Notes under the pieces: generated by a model
The model's database searches: none
Seen by the model: the letters and a program-made list of their open reading frames with translations, nothing else
What the model was told of the DNA's origin: nothing
Assembly: GCF_030936135.1 (NCBI RefSeq)
Contig: NW_026777121.1
Location: 1,178,001 to 1,242,000, forward strand
Origin: Gavia stellata
Lineage: Eukaryota > Chordata > Aves > Gaviiformes > Gaviidae
DNA length: 64,000 nucleotides
Direction of reading: 5' to 3'
Made by a program: the position numbers and the translations under genes
In this document: one piece after another, positions 1 to 11,055 of the stretch
How positions within the stretch are numbered: position 1 is the stretch's first letter
How the letters are laid out: every line of letters begins with the position of its first letter

Positions 1-996
1 CTCCAGATTTTACTCACCACCTATACTACTGTCAAGCTTGAAGGAGTCATTCCATGGATACATCACAGCAGGATGTACCATGCACGTCACCACAATGGAC
101 TGTCAAACAAGAGGGACCTTTACATTTAAAATTAACTCGGGAATCATGAAGTTGTGGGTTATATCTCTTGCAGCGATGTCGGGAAATGCAGAGGTCAATC
201 TAGATGAAGAGGTCAATACAGATTTGGATGAAAAACCTCATTCTAACTTTGATACAAGGGTTTGGCAAAATGCATAATCTTACTAGTGTTACAGCATGTA
301 TCCCGATCCTTCACTCGGCCAGTCAGCCCATCCCATGGGGCACTATACCGGTAAATTTATCTTTACTAGAGGAATATGACAACATCACAGGAGCCTTTAA
401 GCAGGCCAATGTCTCTTATTATTTAGACAAAGACAATAAATGTAGACAGAAAAGGACCCCGATATTTGGACAGAGCTTTCCACAGCAGTACAATTTGAGT
501 GGGGACTCCAAAGTTTCCTATTACCAGGGCTAAAGGCTTTAGAAATCGAATAGGAATAGAAAATCTAACTTGGCAGGTGGAAGCCTTATCGAGAGCCACT
601 CAGAAAGGATTCCAGATTAGCCACAAACAAATCCAAGCTAACACTAAAATGACATTACAAAATAGACTGGCCTTAGACTTGCTATTAGTCAAAGAACAAG
701 GAGTGTGTGGCTATCTTACGTTAGACAAAGAACACTGCTGTATCCACATCCCAAATATCACTGAAAACCTGCAATAACAATTAGACAAAATGAGAAAAGT
801 AGCAGAAGACAGTAGAGCGATAAAAGAGGCAGCTGAAAATAATTGGTTTAACAAAATTCTCCAAGAATTAGACAGGTGGTCTCTAAGAAGATGGTTAGCT
901 ACATTGTTAGAGAAAGTAATTTATGTGATTGTGATTCTTATAGGAATCTGCATAAGCTGTACTAAGAGAACCATTGAAAGAAACCTATGGAAGTAG
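1..996 (+). pseudogene. ERV family 1 envelope (env) remnant
   Basis: This is the 3' part of an endogenous retroviral envelope gene, broken into several reading frames. Surface-subunit sequence lies at about 127-530, with N-glycosylation sequons. Transmembrane-subunit sequence lies at about 540-996. The frame changes near 240-277 and again near 500-533, and a stop at about 774-776 separates the last two pieces. The transmembrane part shows a heptad-like N-terminal helix, an immunosuppressive-domain-like stretch (core LQNRLALD), a Cys followed by a CC pair, and a hydrophobic anchor near 915-960 with a short cytoplasmic tail. The surface part is only about 130 residues, much shorter than usual, so an internal deletion is likely. 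The same family recurs on the minus strand at 42.3-44.3 kb. It cannot encode an intact protein as it stands. Confidence 0.8.
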
Positions 997-1497
997 TAAA
1001 AATCTAACTACTTCAAAAGGGGGGCTTGATACCAAAGAATTAAGAAAAGAAACCCAAGTTGCCAAACCTAAACCGTGATCATATACGAGCAATACTGACC
1101 CTAACTGCATCGCTGAACTGATATAATGATAAGACCAGAACTTCAGACTGAACTAATATCTAAACCACTGAGAAGATTTGGTATCGACTATGCATAAGAT
1201 GACTGATTTTTCCATAGAATTGCTTCAATAAGGCTCTTAGAAATTATTATTATTATTAATACTATTGATAGTATTACAGGATTAATAGTATTATTGCGTG
1301 CATAATCAGGTTAGAATTGAAATATTTTATATTCTATTTCTTTTTCCAGGTTGTAAGAGGACGGGATAGATTTGAGAATGTGTGACAAGGTTAATCACCT
1401 TCTGTTTAGTTGGTGAAATCCACGCAAGAAAGATTGAGACTTATGGAAATTATAAAATATATATATTGTATATATCCATAAGTCTCAAAGGGGGGAA
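997..1497 (+). other. ERV family 1 region between env and 3' LTR
   Basis: This is non-coding proviral sequence between the env stop and the 3' LTR. It has two polypurine tracts, CAAAAGGGGGG near 1014-1024 and CAAAGGGGGGAA ending at 1497. The second abuts the LTR and is the likely primer for plus-strand DNA synthesis. The same segment appears inverted at 40475-41285 and, in part, direct at 44428-44588. Confidence 0.7.
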
Positions 1498-2049
1498 TGT
1501 TACAGAACATCTTGAAAAACAAGTGTTAAAAACAAGTAAGAAGAATGTAAAGAAGATAGTTCATAACAAATGCACTTGGCACTTAGACATATTAAAGATA
1601 AAGACTCTCTTCACTAACTCTCTACTAACTATCAGTAAGGATTAACACAAGGACAAATCTTAGAAAAATAGAATGGACTGCCAAAATAGTGCCCTAGAGT
1701 TAACCTGTCTCATTATAATCTCATTATAATGCTAAGGAACACACCTCCTGGCTAGAAAAGCCCCCAACCCAATTAAGCCCCCTACTCTCTGAGCATGCGT
1801 GGTGAATTAAAAGAGAACTATAACTTTAAGATGAAGTACCAAAAGTATTAACCAATAGTTAATTAAGGGGTCAAACCAGTAGGCGTAACTAACTCTGTTA
1901 ATTGTTTTAAATACCTGTCATGATTTTAACCCGGTGTGCATGTTAGGAGGAGAAATCCCCCATGCACCCGGCACCGCAATAAACCAATGGCGGCTTTCTA
2001 AACTATTGTTTGGTTTGGAGAGTTTTCTTCGTTACAATTTTCCGTAACA
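1498..2049 (+). repeat. ERV family 1 3' LTR
   Basis: The LTR is bounded by a perfect 6-bp terminal inverted repeat, TGTTAC at 1498 and GTAACA ending at 2049, and follows the polypurine tract directly. It contains a GAGCATGCGTGG-type motif near 1790 and a poly(A) signal AATAAA close to the 3' end (near 1979). An inverted relative lies at 39924-40474. Scraps of the same LTR lie at 13387-13427 and 44589-44687. The 5' LTR is outside the window, so the target duplication cannot be checked. Confidence 0.8.
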
Positions 2050-4905
2050 GTTGTACTAAAATTTCCTTCCTGGTGCCTTGTCCTTTGGTAGTGGGTCAGC
2101 TGGCTCTGGGTGTATGAGGTTGTACGTGATCTTGCTCTTCCTCAGCAACTGGCTGCACAGGTAGCCTGCAGTTCCTAGTGCTTGTTCGAGACAGAGGAGG
2201 AGAGCTTACCAAATCCCATGTAGGACTTGGGCAATTGTTGCAGTTATGTTATTTAGACCTTGACATAACTGCCTAACAGCACCATTTAGGAGCCCTGCTT
2301 AGACAAGTGTTTATTAAATATGGTAATGAAGTCAGTGTTTTACCATAAACTTACCAGTTAACTCAAAATTATTTTTGAACTGATTCCAAGGTGTCCTGGC
2401 TTTGCTTCGCTGTTGCATTGTCTCGATTCTAAAGAAAATACGATTGGTAGAATCGTATAGTACAAGTGATAATGCTTTGCTCCTTCAGAATTTTATTTAT
2501 TTATACAGACACAGAATCGCAATTGCAAAAATGTGATAATGGAGAAGCTGAAGTTTTAAAAATCCTTTTTCCATTTCTTTCTTGCTGTATCAGTTACTGA
2601 CTATCCAAACCAGTCAGTGGACAACTTCATGGGGCAGAGACGTGATTTCATTGTGCCTTAGGAACCTGAGTTGCTAAACTGGGGAGAGAGATTTTCTGCA
2701 GGGACTAAAGCACAGCTTTTGAGAGCACTTGTTTGGCAGGTGGTGTTGGAAGGGAGGGAATAAAGCCTTTTTCCTACCTTGTGCGTTAGCAATCAGGACC
2801 TTTGCACTCGGGAATGTCAGAAGCCCTTGCTGCTCCCAGAAGGGGCTTGAACGATCCAGATGAATTCTGCTGATAAGGAAATCTCTTAGTATTGTCTAGT
2901 CCTGCTGCAGTTTGCGCATTTGAAACCTGTCCAAAGAACTTGCCTCATCTCCCTGTCTGTAAGGAAGATCCATGATTGCTTGTTTGGGTCTTTCTGAAGA
3001 GGGAAATGAACTGGCCCACTGCTCCTATCAGAATGGAGCATGCAGTCCTGATCTGTCCTTTCCCGATAAAACAGAACTATGATTTTGAAAATGACGATGT
3101 TGGGTCTAGAGACCAAAGCAAAACTATTCTTTGTCATTGGATATAGAACCAATGGACAACTCGAAGTGGCATGTCAAATGCAAACTAGAGATCTATTCAA
3201 AGACCAGATGCTCTAGCAAAGAGCCTTAACACAAAGCAGGCTGAGGGAGAAGTTTGTAACAACCTACACCCTCTGGGAAAGGAAGTCTTTCAAATGCAAG
3301 CGGGAGTAAGAGATGCCTGTCTCTTTGTCCAGCAATAACAGTGTGGATCCCTTTTCATTAAAGCAGTTCTTCTGACCTTTTTGCTTCTGTCTCACTAAAG
3401 CATGCTTGAATTTTATGTTTATAAGCCAAAGGACTGGACCACTGCAGCATGAGGAGTTATTGGTGGCGGTGCACTGAGATGTGGAACTGGTACATACTTG
3501 CCTCTTACTGAGGCAGTTTGTCACTCATTACCAGAGCTCAGGTGATGAACAGTAATTCATTATTTTGGTGTGATTCGGTAGTGTTTGGTAATGTGACCGT
3601 ACCCTCAGCTGTGTTTTACCTCCATCCCCAGAACTGGCTTAACATGGTTTGAGTTTCAACTACCAACTCTTTTTTTAGCAAGAAACTTTCCCTTTATCTC
3701 TACCTGGTTTTCAGTCACAATGTAAATAACTTGAGTTTCCTGATGTCTATCTAATGAACAGCCCGATAGTAGCAATTTTTTGGACGATTCAGAAGAAATA
3801 TACTACACTGCAAGATCTTATGTCAGTGTTAGTTTTGTCTTTTCCTTTTTCAAAGCTCATGCTTTGTCCTGTTGGTGTACTGGTGATTTCATCTGTGTAA
3901 AAGCTATTCAACATAAGGATTAGTTTATAGGTGTATTTCTGTAATGTAGGAAGGAATTCTTAGTATGTGCAATATTGAAAGTATTTAACCCATATTAGTG
4001 TTTCGTTGAATCATTTTTACAGAAGGGTCTCAGTATTATGCACTCGTTCTGATTGCTTTGTTTAACTGCCTTACAATGCGTAACTTCTTGTTAATTTTTA
4101 GGAGGGTGATAAAAAATGGAAGATAGAGTCTCTTTGTATTTTTGTCTGCTGGTTCCTTTAAATACTTTAAATACATTTTCTAAATTTTCTCTTACGGCAC
4201 TGCTAAAAAATTTGGTTCTCAGCATTGCAGTGTAGAAATTACTCTAGAAAGTGAGTTTTCTAATTACTCTGCTCTTTAGGCACTGTGTAGTTATAAAACT
4301 ATTGCTTTTAAATCCTGGACATCTTCATATACTGTTAAAAAAATTAAAGAAACGTTCTGTACTAGATGAAGAACATTATTTTGCTAACTTTCTTTGATTC
4401 GTGAGATGTTTACTATAAGTGCACTGAGGAGAAAATGGAAAACTGGGGTGTTTGGGATGTCTTTTGCTTTTCATCTGGTGGTTTAGTTTTTTGATTTTTT
4501 TGTTTGTTTCTTTTTGATATCACTTGGCTTGGTGTGATTTGACTCTGCCAATACCATAGCAACGGAGAGCTTAGACTGTCTTCCCCATTCTTGGAAGGAA
4601 CTTCCTGTATTGCCCGATTAGAAGAATATTTCATACATTGTTCTGAGACGAGTCTTAGATTTCTCTGTATGCAGGGGGAACACCTCCATCCTGTGCCATT
4701 GCTGTGGTTTGGGGAGTGTGGCTTTGGTTTTTCGGTTTGGTTTTCTGTTGGGTTCATCTTTTCAGTTCAACACTTTTTAAAATCTGTATTTTTCAGATTT
4801 TACTTTAACTGTTTGTCATATACCCTGCTAGCCTAGCATCTGTGGGTCTAAGAGAGGAATAAGAACATGTCGCCTAACCGGACTATACTTTGCCATCCTT
4901 CTTTT
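2050..4905. other. Intergenic or intronic sequence, no gene seen
   Basis: This stretch is AT-rich and apparently non-repetitive. The open frames are short, lack conserved motifs and have no convincing splice-bounded exon. I see nothing to annotate here. Confidence 0.5.
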
Positions 4906-7130
4906 CATAGAATCATAGAATGGTTTAGGTCGGAAAAGACCTTCAAGATCATCAAGTCCAACCGTAAACCTAACCCTGCTAAGTCCATCACTAAACCATG
5001 TCCCTAAGTGCCTCATCCACGCATCTTTCTTTCAAGTACCTCCAGGGATGGTGATCCAACCACCTCCCTGGGCAGCCTGTTCCAATGTCTGAGAACCCTT
5101 TCAGAGAAGGAGTTTTTCCAATATCCGATCTAAAACTCCCCTGGTGCAACTTGCAGCCATTTCCTCTTGTGCTATCACTTGTCAGTTGGGAGAAGAGACT
5201 GGCAGCCACCTCTCTACACCCTCCTTTCAGTTAGTTGTAGAGAGCGATAAGGTCTCCCCTGAGCCTCCTCTTCTCCAGGTTGAACAACCCCAGCTCTCTC
5301 AACCGCTCCTCACAAGACTTGTGCTCCAGACCCCTCACCAGCTTCCTTGCCCTTCTCTGGGCACACTCCTGCACCTCCATGTCTTTCTTGTAGTGAGGGG
5401 CCCAAAACTGAACACAGCATTCGTGGTGCGGCCTCACCAGTGCCGAGTGCAACGGTACAATCACTTCCCTAGTCCTGCTGGCCACACTGTTTCTGCTACA
5501 AGCCAAGGTGCCATTGGCCTTCTTGGCCACCTGGGCACACTGCTGGCTCCTATTCAGCTGGCCGTCCATCAACACCTCCAGGTCATTCTCCGACGGGCTG
5601 CTTTCCAGCCACTCATTCCCAAGCCTTGCATTGCATGGGGTTGTTGTGACCCAAGTGTAGGACTCGACACTTGGCCTTGTTGAACCTCATACAACTGACC
5701 TCAGCCCATCCACCCTGTCCAGCCTGTCCAGATCCCTCTGAAGAGCCTTCCTACCCTCAAGCAGATCAACACAGCCGCCCAACTTGGTGTCGTCTGCAAA
5801 CTTGCTGAGGGGGTACTCGATCCTCTCGTCTAGGTCCTTGATAAAGATATTAAACAAGACCGGCCCAAGTACCGAGACCTGGGGAACGCCACTTGTGACC
5901 GGCCGCCAATTCACCACAACCCTTTGGGCCTGGCCATCCAGCCAGTTTTTCACCCAGCAAAGAGGAAGCCCGTCCGAGCCATGAGCAGTCAGTTTCTCCA
6001 GAAGAATGCTGTGGGAAACGGTGTCAAAGGCTTTACTAAAGTCTAGGTAGACTATATCCACAGGCTTTCCCTCGTCCACTAAGCGGGTCACTTTGTCACA
6101 GAAGGAGATCAGGTTAGTCAGGCAGGACCTGCCTTTCATAAAGCCACACTGACTGGGCCTGATGGGCTGGTTGTCCTGTACATGCTGTGCGATGGCACTC
6201 AAGATGATCTGCTCCATAATCTTCCCCGACACCGAGGTCAGGCTGAGAGGCATGCAGTTCCCCGGATCGTCTGGCCGGCCCTTCTTGAAGACGGGCATCA
6301 CATTTGCTAACCTGCAGTCCACTGGGACCTCCCCTCCCCGGTTAGCCAGGACTGCTGGTAGATGACGGAAAGTGGCTTGGTGAGCGCTTCTGCCAGCTCC
6401 CTCACTGCCCGTGGGTGGATCCCATCCCGTCGCATAAACTTGTGGGTGTCTATAGTGGTGTAGCAGGTTGCCAACCATTTCTCCCTGGATTGTGGGGGCT
6501 TCATTCTGCTCCCCGCCCCTATCTTCCGGCTCAGGGGGCTGGGTAGCCGGAGAACAACTGCTCTTACTGTTAAAGACTGAGGCAAAGGTGGCATGAAGTA
6601 CCTCAGCCTTTTCCTCATCCTTTGTCACTATGTTTCCCCCCGCGTCCGGTTAAGCGTGAAGAGTCTCCTTAGCCCTCCTTTTGTTGCTAATGTATTTAGA
6701 GAAACATTGTTGGTTGTCTTTTACGGCAGTCGCCAGGTTAAGGTCTAGTTGGGCTTTGGCCCTTCTAATTTTCTCCCTGCAAAACCTCACGACATCCTTG
6801 TAGTCCTCCTGAGTTGCCTGCCCCTTTTTCCAAAGATCATAAACTCTCTTTTTTTTCCCCCGAGTTCCATCCAAAGCTCTCTGTTGAGTTCAGGCTGGTC
6901 TTCTTGCCTGCCGGCTTGTCTTCCAGCACATGGGGCCGGCCTGCTCCTGCACCTTTAAGACTTCCTGCTTGAAGAGTGTCCAGCCTTCCTGGACTCCTTT
7001 GCCTCTCAGGACTGCCTCCCAAGGGACTCTGTCCACCAGGTTCCTAAAGAGGCGAAAGCCAGCCCGCTGGCAGTCCAAGGTAGCAGTTCTGCTCACCCCC
7101 CTCCTTCCTTCTCTAAAGTTAATCTAAAAC
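4906..7130 (-). mobile_element. CR1 LINE, 5'-truncated, minus strand
   Basis: This is an avian CR1 non-LTR retrotransposon copy. Its 3' end is on the left: two tandem CATAGAAT units (4906-4921, the complement of the CR1 terminal ATTCTATG repeat) are followed by the characteristic CR1 3' UTR. Reverse transcriptase coding sequence reads leftward (see 5687-6628), preceded by the region upstream of the RT (6650-6874 and beyond to about 7100). The 5' boundary near 7130 is where CR1 similarity fades, so it is approximate. The copy lacks the 5' UTR, ORF1 and the endonuclease, as is typical of abortive reverse transcription. Confidence 0.9.
5687..6628 (-). pseudogene. CR1 reverse transcriptase domain
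   Basis: This open stretch of about 313 codons covers the fingers and palm of CR1 reverse transcriptase. Visible motifs in order are the VxPVFKKG region, the GIRPSQ-like block (here IRPSQCGF), [13 protein letters not shown] (motif A with its Asp), the GVPQ block and FADDTKL (motif C, catalytic DD). It then runs into the thumb. The [10 protein letters not shown] block has G to V ([10 protein letters not shown]), and stops occur upstream and downstream. It is a dead genomic copy, although the catalytic aspartates remain. Confidence 0.85.
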
Positions 7131-7162
7131 TCTCTCATTTCATCATTGCTATGCCCAAGGCA

Positions 7163-7208
7163 GCACGCGCATGCACGCACGCGCACACACACACCCCCCA
7201 TCCACCCC
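7163..7208. repeat. Purine-pyrimidine microsatellite
   Basis: A short alternating GC/AC run (GCACGCGCATGCACGC..., then CACACACACA) leads into a C-rich tail. It lies just outside the 5' limit of the CR1 copy. Confidence 0.7.
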
Positions 7209-7241
7209 CCTCCCTAGATTCACAAGCACAGCATGTTCATG

Positions 7242-8446
7242 GGTGCCTCAAAGATTAGCAAGGGAAGCAAGTTCAACTAAAATCCGTGGCTGGATGTCAA
7301 ACTACTTACCCAGTGGTTGGCACCGACCTTGGGTCTTTCCAGCTCTGTATCTCCTCTTGCTCATGAACTAGTCCAGCTTCAAGCTCAAGAGCAACTTGCC
7401 CGCGCAGCCAGTGCTCCCACCAGTAGCTGGCCCTAGACACTTGGTGTCTCCAACCGCTGGGTCCCTGTGACCAGAGTTCCCTTCTGCCATTGCTAGCAGC
7501 CAGGCCCCTGGACCCACCCCCCACCCCCCCACTGGGTACAGAGTGAGGCCACACAGAAAAGGATTTGGGAGCGCTCACAGAAAGAAGGTAGGGCGGACTG
7601 TGGGGATTAGGCGCTGGGCTGAGTCAAAGAAGCAAACAAGTTGGCTTATGTGCACCTAGCTCCTTGATTCCCCACCCCCACCCCCTTCCCTCCATTTTCC
7701 GTGCTTATACATCCCCCTCATCTTCCTCAACGCCTCTTTCTCTGCCCTTGTCTCCTCCCAAACAAGGGACCTAGCCCCTTGCTTCTTTTTCCCCCCTTGC
7801 TCCCAGGTTTGCTACATCTGTGAACGGATTTGGTGTTGCAGGTGCTCTTAGCTAGGTCACCTTGGACTTCCACGGCATTACTGATGGGGTTTCCTGGGTA
7901 CTGCTGGCCCTGCCAGATTCCTCTCCCCAAAATGAGCCCAACTCTCCCTTCAATTATCTGTGAAGTGGGGCCACCTCTCCCATCAATCCCCCTCAACTAC
8001 CCGTGAAATCTGGCTCTTCCTCATGGCACTGTAACTCCTGTCAGCTGCTCAGTCTGTTCGCTACGGTCAGCAATTTCTCTTGTCACGCTCAGGAGTTTCG
8101 CACAGGCTGTTCAGTGGGCTAAGGCTTACGCCAGGCCCTAGTCGGCAGCTTGTGTGCCTTAATGCACACCCCCAAAGTCGTCTGCATGTCCCATCATTTT
8201 TTTCCTATCCTCGTTCTAGCCACAGTGTGCCAGTCTTCTCCATCTCACGCTGGCTCTGAGAACCCTCCTCTCTGACCAGGCACGGTTTCAGCCCTTTTGA
8301 GTGGCTCTTTCCCTTTGTGCCCTACTTGACTGCCTGCAGCCTCGTTTTGCTGGCGCTGGGCATGGACGTCCTTGCCTTGCCCAGGAGACTGAATCGGACT
8401 GAAGCATGGTTAGCTGTGAAAATTGGCAATTTTATTGGAAGAACTG
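7242..8446. repeat. Acrosin-flanking duplicated block, copy 1
   Basis: This block of about 1205 bp is repeated in direct orientation at 37150-38354 with very few differences and the same length. It contains C-rich stretches near 7515-7530 and 7670-7690 but no gene I recognise. In both places it sits next to acrosin sequence, so it was carried along in duplication of the acrosin locus. Open frames in it (for example 7727-7996 minus) have no recognisable domain. Confidence 0.8.
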
Positions 8447-8649
8447 TCATTTTTAGCACTTGCGTGCACTTGGAGGCTGCTAGGAAGCAGTGGCACAGGC
8501 CCAGCCTCCTCCTGAGCAGTGTGTCAGCTCGGCCCTGGAGTGCCCAGGCACGGACCGTGCTGCAAGGGAACGGGATGGAAGTAGCACATGGTGCCTTGAA
8601 CGGGGCACCTGCTAGTGCTGTGGGGATATCCCCATTCCCTGGTCCTCAT
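8447..8649 (-). other. ACR: Acrosin intron 2-like sequence
   Basis: The sequence matches intron 2 of the intact acrosin gene (about 34430-34616) closely. It leads directly into an exon 2 remnant on the minus strand. It belongs to a rearranged acrosin pseudogene. Confidence 0.7.
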
Positions 8650-8867
8650 CTGGCCTCAATGAAGCAGTGGGCCGCCGCGAGGACCCACTGTGGGCTGAGG
8701 AGGGACCCTCCGCATATATGCCCTGTGCCTGTTTTCCAGGGATCCTGGATGCTGATGATCCAGGTGCGGGGGCTTCCCCTGGAACAGCCTTTCCCCCAGC
8801 TGGTGACTCCAACCAGCCAGAGGTAGTCTGCCTTGTTATCTTCGCAGACGAGAGGACCACTGTCCCC
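8650..8867 (-). pseudogene. ACR: Chimeric acrosin exon: exon 5 start fused in frame to exon 2 end
   Basis: Read on the minus strand, a CTGCAG acceptor is followed by exon 5 coding sequence through the active-site region (GDSG-PLVC; one Gly of the usual GDSGGP is missing) to TSWGKGC. After about 6 residues the frame continues, without a stop, into the second half of exon 2 (WIISIQDPW ... AAAHCFIEA), which holds the catalytic His. The gene order is therefore inverted within one open exon: Ser-containing part first, His-containing part second. The exon 2 donor is AT where the intact gene has GT (8648-8649). It cannot make a normal S1 protease. It probably arose by deletion or ectopic recombination between acrosin copies. 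Confidence 0.8.
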
Positions 8868-9300
8868 CTGCAGCAGAGGAGAGAGGACAAAGGTGTTGTT
8901 GGGTGGCCTCCGTCAGCACTACGGCTGGCTCCTTCTCTCTCACAGCACCTGCCAGAGCTGTGCTCTGCGGCACAGAAAGGCCCCGCTCAGGTGCCGGGGC
9001 CTACAGGAGCTTGTGTGGGAGGGGGTCGTGGGCCTGTAAGGTAGGGCTCGCTCTCATCTCTGCACAGTGACCCTGCACGTGTGGAACGCACATGCTCCAG
9101 GCTTGGGCTGTGGACCTGTGGGCTGCCATGAGCACTGGATGGGCTTTGTGGGCAGAGTCGCAGGCCTCTGGGGCAAGGGGGGCACTGGGCAAGGAGCTGC
9201 AGGTGGGGAAGGGGAGGTGAGCCCCAGCAGCGGTGGGGACCCAGCGGTGGGAGGGTGACTCGCCAGGCAAAGCACGCGCTGCCTTTGGATGAGCAGCCAT
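8868..9300 (-). other. ACR: Acrosin intron 4-like sequence
   Basis: The sequence is closely similar to intron 4 of the intact gene (33100-33585) and of the second copy (38785-39267). It contains no coding sequence. It links the chimeric exon to the hairpin at 9306-9353. Confidence 0.65.
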
Positions 9301-9305
9301 TGCCG

Positions 9306-9353
9306 GAGAAGGATCCAGTGCTGCTATGCTGCAGCCTGCACTGGATCCTTCTC
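9306..9353. repeat. Perfect 16-bp inverted repeat at a rearrangement junction
   Basis: GAGAAGGATCCAGTGC at 9306-9321 and its exact complement at 9338-9353 are separated by 16 bp and could form a hairpin. The right arm resembles the sequence just downstream of exon 5 in the other copies (CACTGGATCCT...). The left arm looks like an inverted copy of it placed at a breakpoint. Confidence 0.8.
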
Positions 9354-9363
9354 AGCATGCTGC

Positions 9364-9681
9364 TCAAGACTTTCTTCCTCTCAGGACCTGCAGGAGCTCC
9401 TGCACCCAAGTGAAGAACTCCACCAGCCTCTGGAGTGGAAATGGGCAGGAGCTAAACCTGCCCGACTGCGTTGGTATTGGGCTTGGCCGTGATGTTGGAG
9501 TGCCCCTTCCTGCTGGGCACAGTCCCATCTGTAGCAGGATCCAGTCGTAAAAGTGCTGAGCGCAGGTGTAGACTCTGGGCCGTCTTGCTCTCGCACAGCC
9601 TTTCCTCCAGCTGGTCACTCCAACAAGCCAGAAGTAGTCAGCGTTGTTATCTTTGCAGGTGAGAGGACCACCGCTGTCACC
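9364..9681 (-). pseudogene. ACR: Acrosin exon 5, isolated copy
   Basis: An intact-looking final acrosin exon begins after a CTGCAG acceptor and ends in TGA (105 codons plus stop). It starts with the active-site Ser motif GDSGGP and ends in a Pro/Ser-rich C-terminal tail. The tail is about 10 residues shorter than in the complete gene. The conserved VTSWGKGC is VTSWRKGC here: Gly 216 of the S1 pocket (chymotrypsin numbering) is replaced by Arg, which would be expected to obstruct substrate binding. Upstream exons are missing: similarity stops near 9736, where unrelated ERV sequence begins. I call it a pseudogene fragment. Confidence 0.8.
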
Positions 9682-9736
9682 CTGCAGTGGAGGAGAGAGG
9701 ATTAAGTTCTTCTTGGGTGGCCTCTGTCAGCACTAG

Positions 9737-10440
9737 ATTTCTCTGAGTTACCAAAATATAGACAATAGAAATAGCTACTAGTGTTAGTAGATACATTTTC
9801 AGAATGGCCCAATGCTTTCCCTTGCCACACCAATCGGGCTAGAGAGCTTGTTAAAGCATTCTATTAAAGGAAATAATCCCTCGATGTGGGATTCCTGAAG
9901 CGCTATCTTCTGACAATGGGCCTCATTTCGTTTCAGAGGTGGTCCAGGGAGCGTCAAAATTCCTCCAATTTTAATGGGATTTACATACCCCATGGAGGCC
10001 ACAGCCTAGTGGGAAAGGAAAGAATAAAATGAACCAGACTCTTAAAAGGCACATCTCAAAATTACGCCGAGAAACTCGACTTCCATGGGTGGATGCTTTA
10101 CCAATTGCTTTAATGAGGAACAGTAGGGAAAGTGAGATGGTTAAATAAAATACTTCACAGGATGGGGTTCTCCTTAATAGGTTGGTTACAGAGCTTAGTT
10201 CAAACTCTGATTGTGTTTCTAATACTGATTGTAGTAGTTTGTATCGTTTTGGGATGTATCGAGAGTATAATCGTTCGGGCTGTAATGTCACGATCCTCAC
10301 CCCTAATGATAACCACAACTCAGGAAAGAAAAAAGCCCCTTCCTCACAGGATATGCGCAGGAAAAAGAGAGGATCCTGTGACTTCAAGTGAAGACGAGGC
10401 ACCTAAGAGGCAATGGGAACGAGGGCAACTAAGCTCAACT
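9737..10440 (+). pseudogene. ERV family 4 pol-env remnant, internally deleted
   Basis: Integrase core sequence is recognisable at about 9775-10115: an FSEWP-type block, a SSDNGPHF-type block and a PSGK...MNQTLKR block, with stops and frame changes. The Glu normally found in the last block (SGKVERMN-like) is not present. Without any surface subunit the sequence passes directly into the end of a transmembrane subunit (about 10132-10290), with a 25-residue hydrophobic anchor. A large deletion has therefore joined integrase to the env tail. It abuts the truncated acrosin exon 5 copy on its left. Confidence 0.7.
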
Positions 10441-10611
10441 GTAAAAAGTACTGGTAACTGTTGCTGGGAACGTAGAAATGCTGAACCGTGTGTTTACCGA
10501 GGGGTGCTAGCCTTGTGGAGTTACCACCTAGCACCCATCTCTGCGCAAACATGAAATAAACTCGACTCTGTGTGTGTATCGGCCTCTTGCACACCGGGTA
10601 AAGAACCCAAC
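10441..10611 (+). repeat. Probable short LTR remnant of ERV family 4
   Basis: This AATAAA-containing segment (poly(A) signal near 10555) follows the env tail and ends in a CACACCGGG region. Its position after env and its poly(A) signal suggest an LTR. I cannot define clean TG...CA ends, so the limits are approximate. Confidence 0.4.
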
Positions 10612-10814
10612 TGCTGGGACAACACTGGGAGCCAGCAGCTCCCCCCCACAGGCGAGCATCTCTGCTGCAGGGCCGGTGGCCCCACAGCCACCCCCGGGCC
10701 TGAAGCGCTGGGGGCTGCCTAGTCTGAAGAAAATAAAGGGAAAGTCCGGTGAGAGTCTGCACGCGAGGAAGAGGGTGGCAGGAACATGATCTCTGCCTCT
10801 CTAGTACCACACAC

Positions 10815-11055
10815 CTCTCTCCAGCTTCCGCCTGACGTTGCTCAGACACGGTCTCTCTCACTTGTTTGGGTTTCTGCCTGTCGCTTGCAATATTTGTCTC
10901 TTCTTCTGATTTGCTCTTGAGAAGCGATGGGTTTTCTTGAGAGACATTGTCTTTTTTCCCCTCACGCCCATGAAGCTTTCTCCAAACAGAGATAACATCC
11001 AGCCAACACTTTGGCTCCTCGAGGACAAGGCTTTTCATCTCATGCAGCATCTTCC
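10815..11055 (-). CDS. Candidate exon, unrecognised gene
   Basis: On the minus strand a good acceptor (TTTTTCTTGCAG) precedes an open stretch of 241 bp ending at a plausible donor (GAGAG|GTGTGT). The reading (KMLHEMKSLVLEEPKCW... then a Lys/Glu/Gln-rich tail) is hydrophilic and looks protein-like, possibly helical. No family is recognised. The open frame continues past the donor to 10403. It could be an isolated exon of a decayed gene. There is no neighbouring exon that I can connect to it. Confidence 0.3.

Noticed and set aside
5687-6628. Possibly active CR1 element
   Set aside because: The 5' half is missing, the GVPQG motif is altered and stops flank the RT domain.
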